Assembly: GCA_002305915.1 (NCBI GenBank)
Contig: DBRJ01000059.1
Location: forward strand, 1-15,687
Source of the DNA: Pelotomaculum sp. UBA1371
Lineage (GTDB): Bacteria; Bacillota; Desulfotomaculia; Desulfotomaculales; Pelotomaculaceae
Reading direction: 5' to 3'
Length of the DNA: 15,687 bases
Position numbers and translations under genes: made by a program. Position 1 is the stretch's first letter. Every line of letters begins with the position of its first letter. Below the pieces are notes generated by a model. That model saw only the letters and a list, made by a program, of their open reading frames with translations, did no database searches and was not told the DNA's origin. This document shows, piece after piece, positions 14,699 to 15,687 of the stretch.

Positions 14699-14974
14699 TT
14701 ATTCCTCACATACCCAGTATTTTTCGCCGTTGTTAGTTCTGGCCAGCAGCCTGTTGTCAATTAATAACCTTCTAAGTATGAAGTAATCACCAAAAACATG
14801 CCATTGATCGATGATGTTATTTACATCCTTCTCCGAATAAATAACACCTTTATCAAATTTTGTGGCTAAATAATGTAATATTGCCTTCAATTTCTTATTT
14901 TTAGCTGGTATTTGCACAACTTTACCTTCCGCATCTAAAAATGCAGAAATATTGATATCCTTAATTTTATCCAT
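14699..14974 (-). CDS. DUF2087 domain protein, probable regulator
   Basis: The 91-residue protein is essentially one DUF2087 domain: 'FLDAEGKVVQIPAKNKKLKA' is the typical opening, followed by 'ILHYLATKFDKGVIYSEKDVNNII', 'DYFILRRLLIDNRLLAR' and a final 'GEKYWV' strand. DUF2087 is usually found alone or after an HTH domain in putative transcriptional regulators, and its helix content looks like a winged-helix fold; DNA binding is inferred, not shown. ATG 14974 lies 4 bases after the stop of the upstream gene, with AAGGA overlapping that stop, so translation is probably coupled. It may act on the inverted repeat at the operon promoter. No membrane segment or signal peptide is present. Confidence 0.8.
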   Translation of the reverse strand: MDKIKDINISAFLDAEGKVVQIPAKNKKLKAILHYLATKFDKGVIYSEKDVNNIIDQWHVFGDYFILRRLLIDNRLLARTNNGEKYWVCEE

Positions 14975-14978
14975 ATCC

Positions 14979-15458
14979 TTAATGACCCATTTCCCCTAAA
15001 ATTCTAGAAAGCGTTCTAAGGCGTTCACTTAAAATCTCATCGTCTTTGCTGAGAACCTGTAAAAACAGCTTGATATCCTCATCAATCATTGGGTTTTCCG
15101 TACAAATAGATACAGTCATTGCATCTCCCTGTAAGCCTATACGGTCTATGGTTGTGCTCTCCGGATCATAGAATTTCTCATAGCGGTAAGCTTCTTTGAA
15201 ATGCAACTGGGCCCGGCAGATTAATATGGCCAGGTCAAGGACGCGATGAAGCGGCAGTTCCTCTGACTGTCTTGACCATTTCTCACCTGTATGACGCCAT
15301 ACCTTGGCGGAAATATTGACTTTTCCCCTATCGTTCCATTGGGCCAGGCCCAGGGAAAGCCCCTTGGCATCGGAATTATAGGCATTTCTACCGTCAACAT
15401 TCTCGTAATTCTCGGAAACAATAACCGGCTTATGTTTAAGTGTCGTCGGTATCTTCAT
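14979..15458 (-). CDS. DUF6530-like cytoplasmic protein of unknown function
   Basis: The protein has 159 residues, no signal peptide and no membrane helix. Features are 'DAKGLSLGLAQWNDRGKVNI' in the first third, 'SAKVWRHTGEKWSRQSEELP' and 'HRVLDLAILICRAQLHFKE' in the middle, and a helical C-terminus. From memory this WSRQSEELPLHRVLDLA-type core belongs to the Firmicute family DUF6530, without a known activity; I could not verify that. ATG 15458 has AGGAGG 13 bases upstream, longer than usual; an ATG only 3 bases after AGGAGG opens a 10-codon frame in another register and is probably not used. It is the first gene of a two-gene operon with the DUF2087 protein. Confidence 0.8.
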   Translation of the reverse strand: MKIPTTLKHKPVIVSENYENVDGRNAYNSDAKGLSLGLAQWNDRGKVNISAKVWRHTGEKWSRQSEELPLHRVLDLAILICRAQLHFKEAYRYEKFYDPESTTIDRIGLQGDAMTVSICTENPMIDEDIKLFLQVLSKDDEILSERLRTLSRILGEMGH

Positions 15459-15484
15459 ACCTGCTCATCTTCCTCCTGGTCTAT

Positions 15485-15511
15485 AATCAGTAATTTACTA
15501 AACTACTGATT
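15485..15511. promoter_or_regulatory. Perfect inverted repeat over the transcription start, probable operator
   Basis: AATCAGTA (15485-15492) and TACTGATT (15504-15511) are exact reverse complements separated by 11 bases (27 bp overall). It covers the predicted start site just downstream of the -10 box of the minus-strand promoter, the classical position of a repressor operator. A dimeric regulator is expected; the DUF2087 protein of the same operon is one candidate. Confidence 0.65.
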
Positions 15512-15513
15512 GC

Positions 15514-15542
15514 AGTATAGTTCAAGGCTTCCTTTTTGTCAA
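15514..15542 (-). promoter_or_regulatory. Strong sigma-A promoter of the DUF6530-like/DUF2087 operon
   Basis: On the minus strand TTGACA (15542-15537), a 17-base spacer and TATACT (15519-15514) form a near-consensus promoter. The predicted start is near 15507, about 50 bases before ATG 15458. Bases 15543-15687 upstream hold no gene that I can see. Confidence 0.8.
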
Positions 15543-15687
15543 GCTATCCCTCTCCCTGCTCCCATCATAACGGTAATATGAGTAATTCGTGGTATCAGCT
15601 AAGATCAGCCAAAGAAAACAGCCGCAGGACTAAACGTATTTTTACGGGCAAACATGAAAACATTATCGAAAAAAAAGAAGACCTTTT

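Noticed and set aside
1..15687. CRISPR array, insertion sequence or prophage.
   Set aside because: No regularly spaced repeats, transposase, integrase or terminal inverted repeats were found.

Overview
The window suggests a GC-moderate, spore-former-type Firmicute of the Clostridia, most like the Peptococcaceae (Desulfotomaculum/Pelotomaculum relatives). This is an inference from the tig-clpP-clpX operon, S-layer-homology (SLH) domains, strong AGGAGG ribosome binding sites, sigma-A promoters and CCA-encoded tRNAs; no taxonomic marker was tested.

Region 1 (1-9166, all minus strand) is the unusual part. From a near-perfect sigma-A promoter (9425-9453) it runs: a secreted protein with a C-terminal membrane anchor (9166-7925), a MotA/TolQ/ExbB-type proton channel (7918-7259), a DUF2149 protein resembling ExbD (7287-6964), an SLH-anchored surface protein (6856-4874), a membrane-anchored single-domain protein (4745-4212), a lipoprotein (4050-2935), a membrane-anchored protein ending in a degenerate alkaline-phosphatase-type domain (2913-1396), a broken metallophosphoesterase remnant (about 1262-955), and a secreted protein that leaves the window (914-1). 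All six extracytoplasmic proteins appear to carry one or two copies of a domain resembling the sulfite-oxidase/molybdopterin-binding fold but lacking an evident cofactor cysteine. My reading is a cell-surface binding apparatus, spanning S-layer to membrane, coupled to a proton-driven ExbB/ExbD-like motor in a presumably single-membrane cell. The ligand is unknown.

Region 2 (9167-9905) is a gene-free, AT-rich spacer with the operon promoter, repeated ATAACAT/ATGTTAT motifs on both sides of it, a long 5' leader and the clpX terminator. Region 3 (9906-13144, minus) is the housekeeping protein-quality-control operon tig-clpP-clpX.

Region 4 (13145-14218) is a regulatory spacer followed by a plus-strand tRNA cluster, His(GTG)-Gln(TTG)-Lys(TTT)-Leu(TAG), with its own promoter and terminator. 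Region 5 (14219-15687) has a roughly 480-base stretch without a convincing gene, then a two-gene minus-strand operon (a DUF6530-like protein and a DUF2087 protein) driven by a strong promoter with a perfect inverted repeat over its predicted start site.
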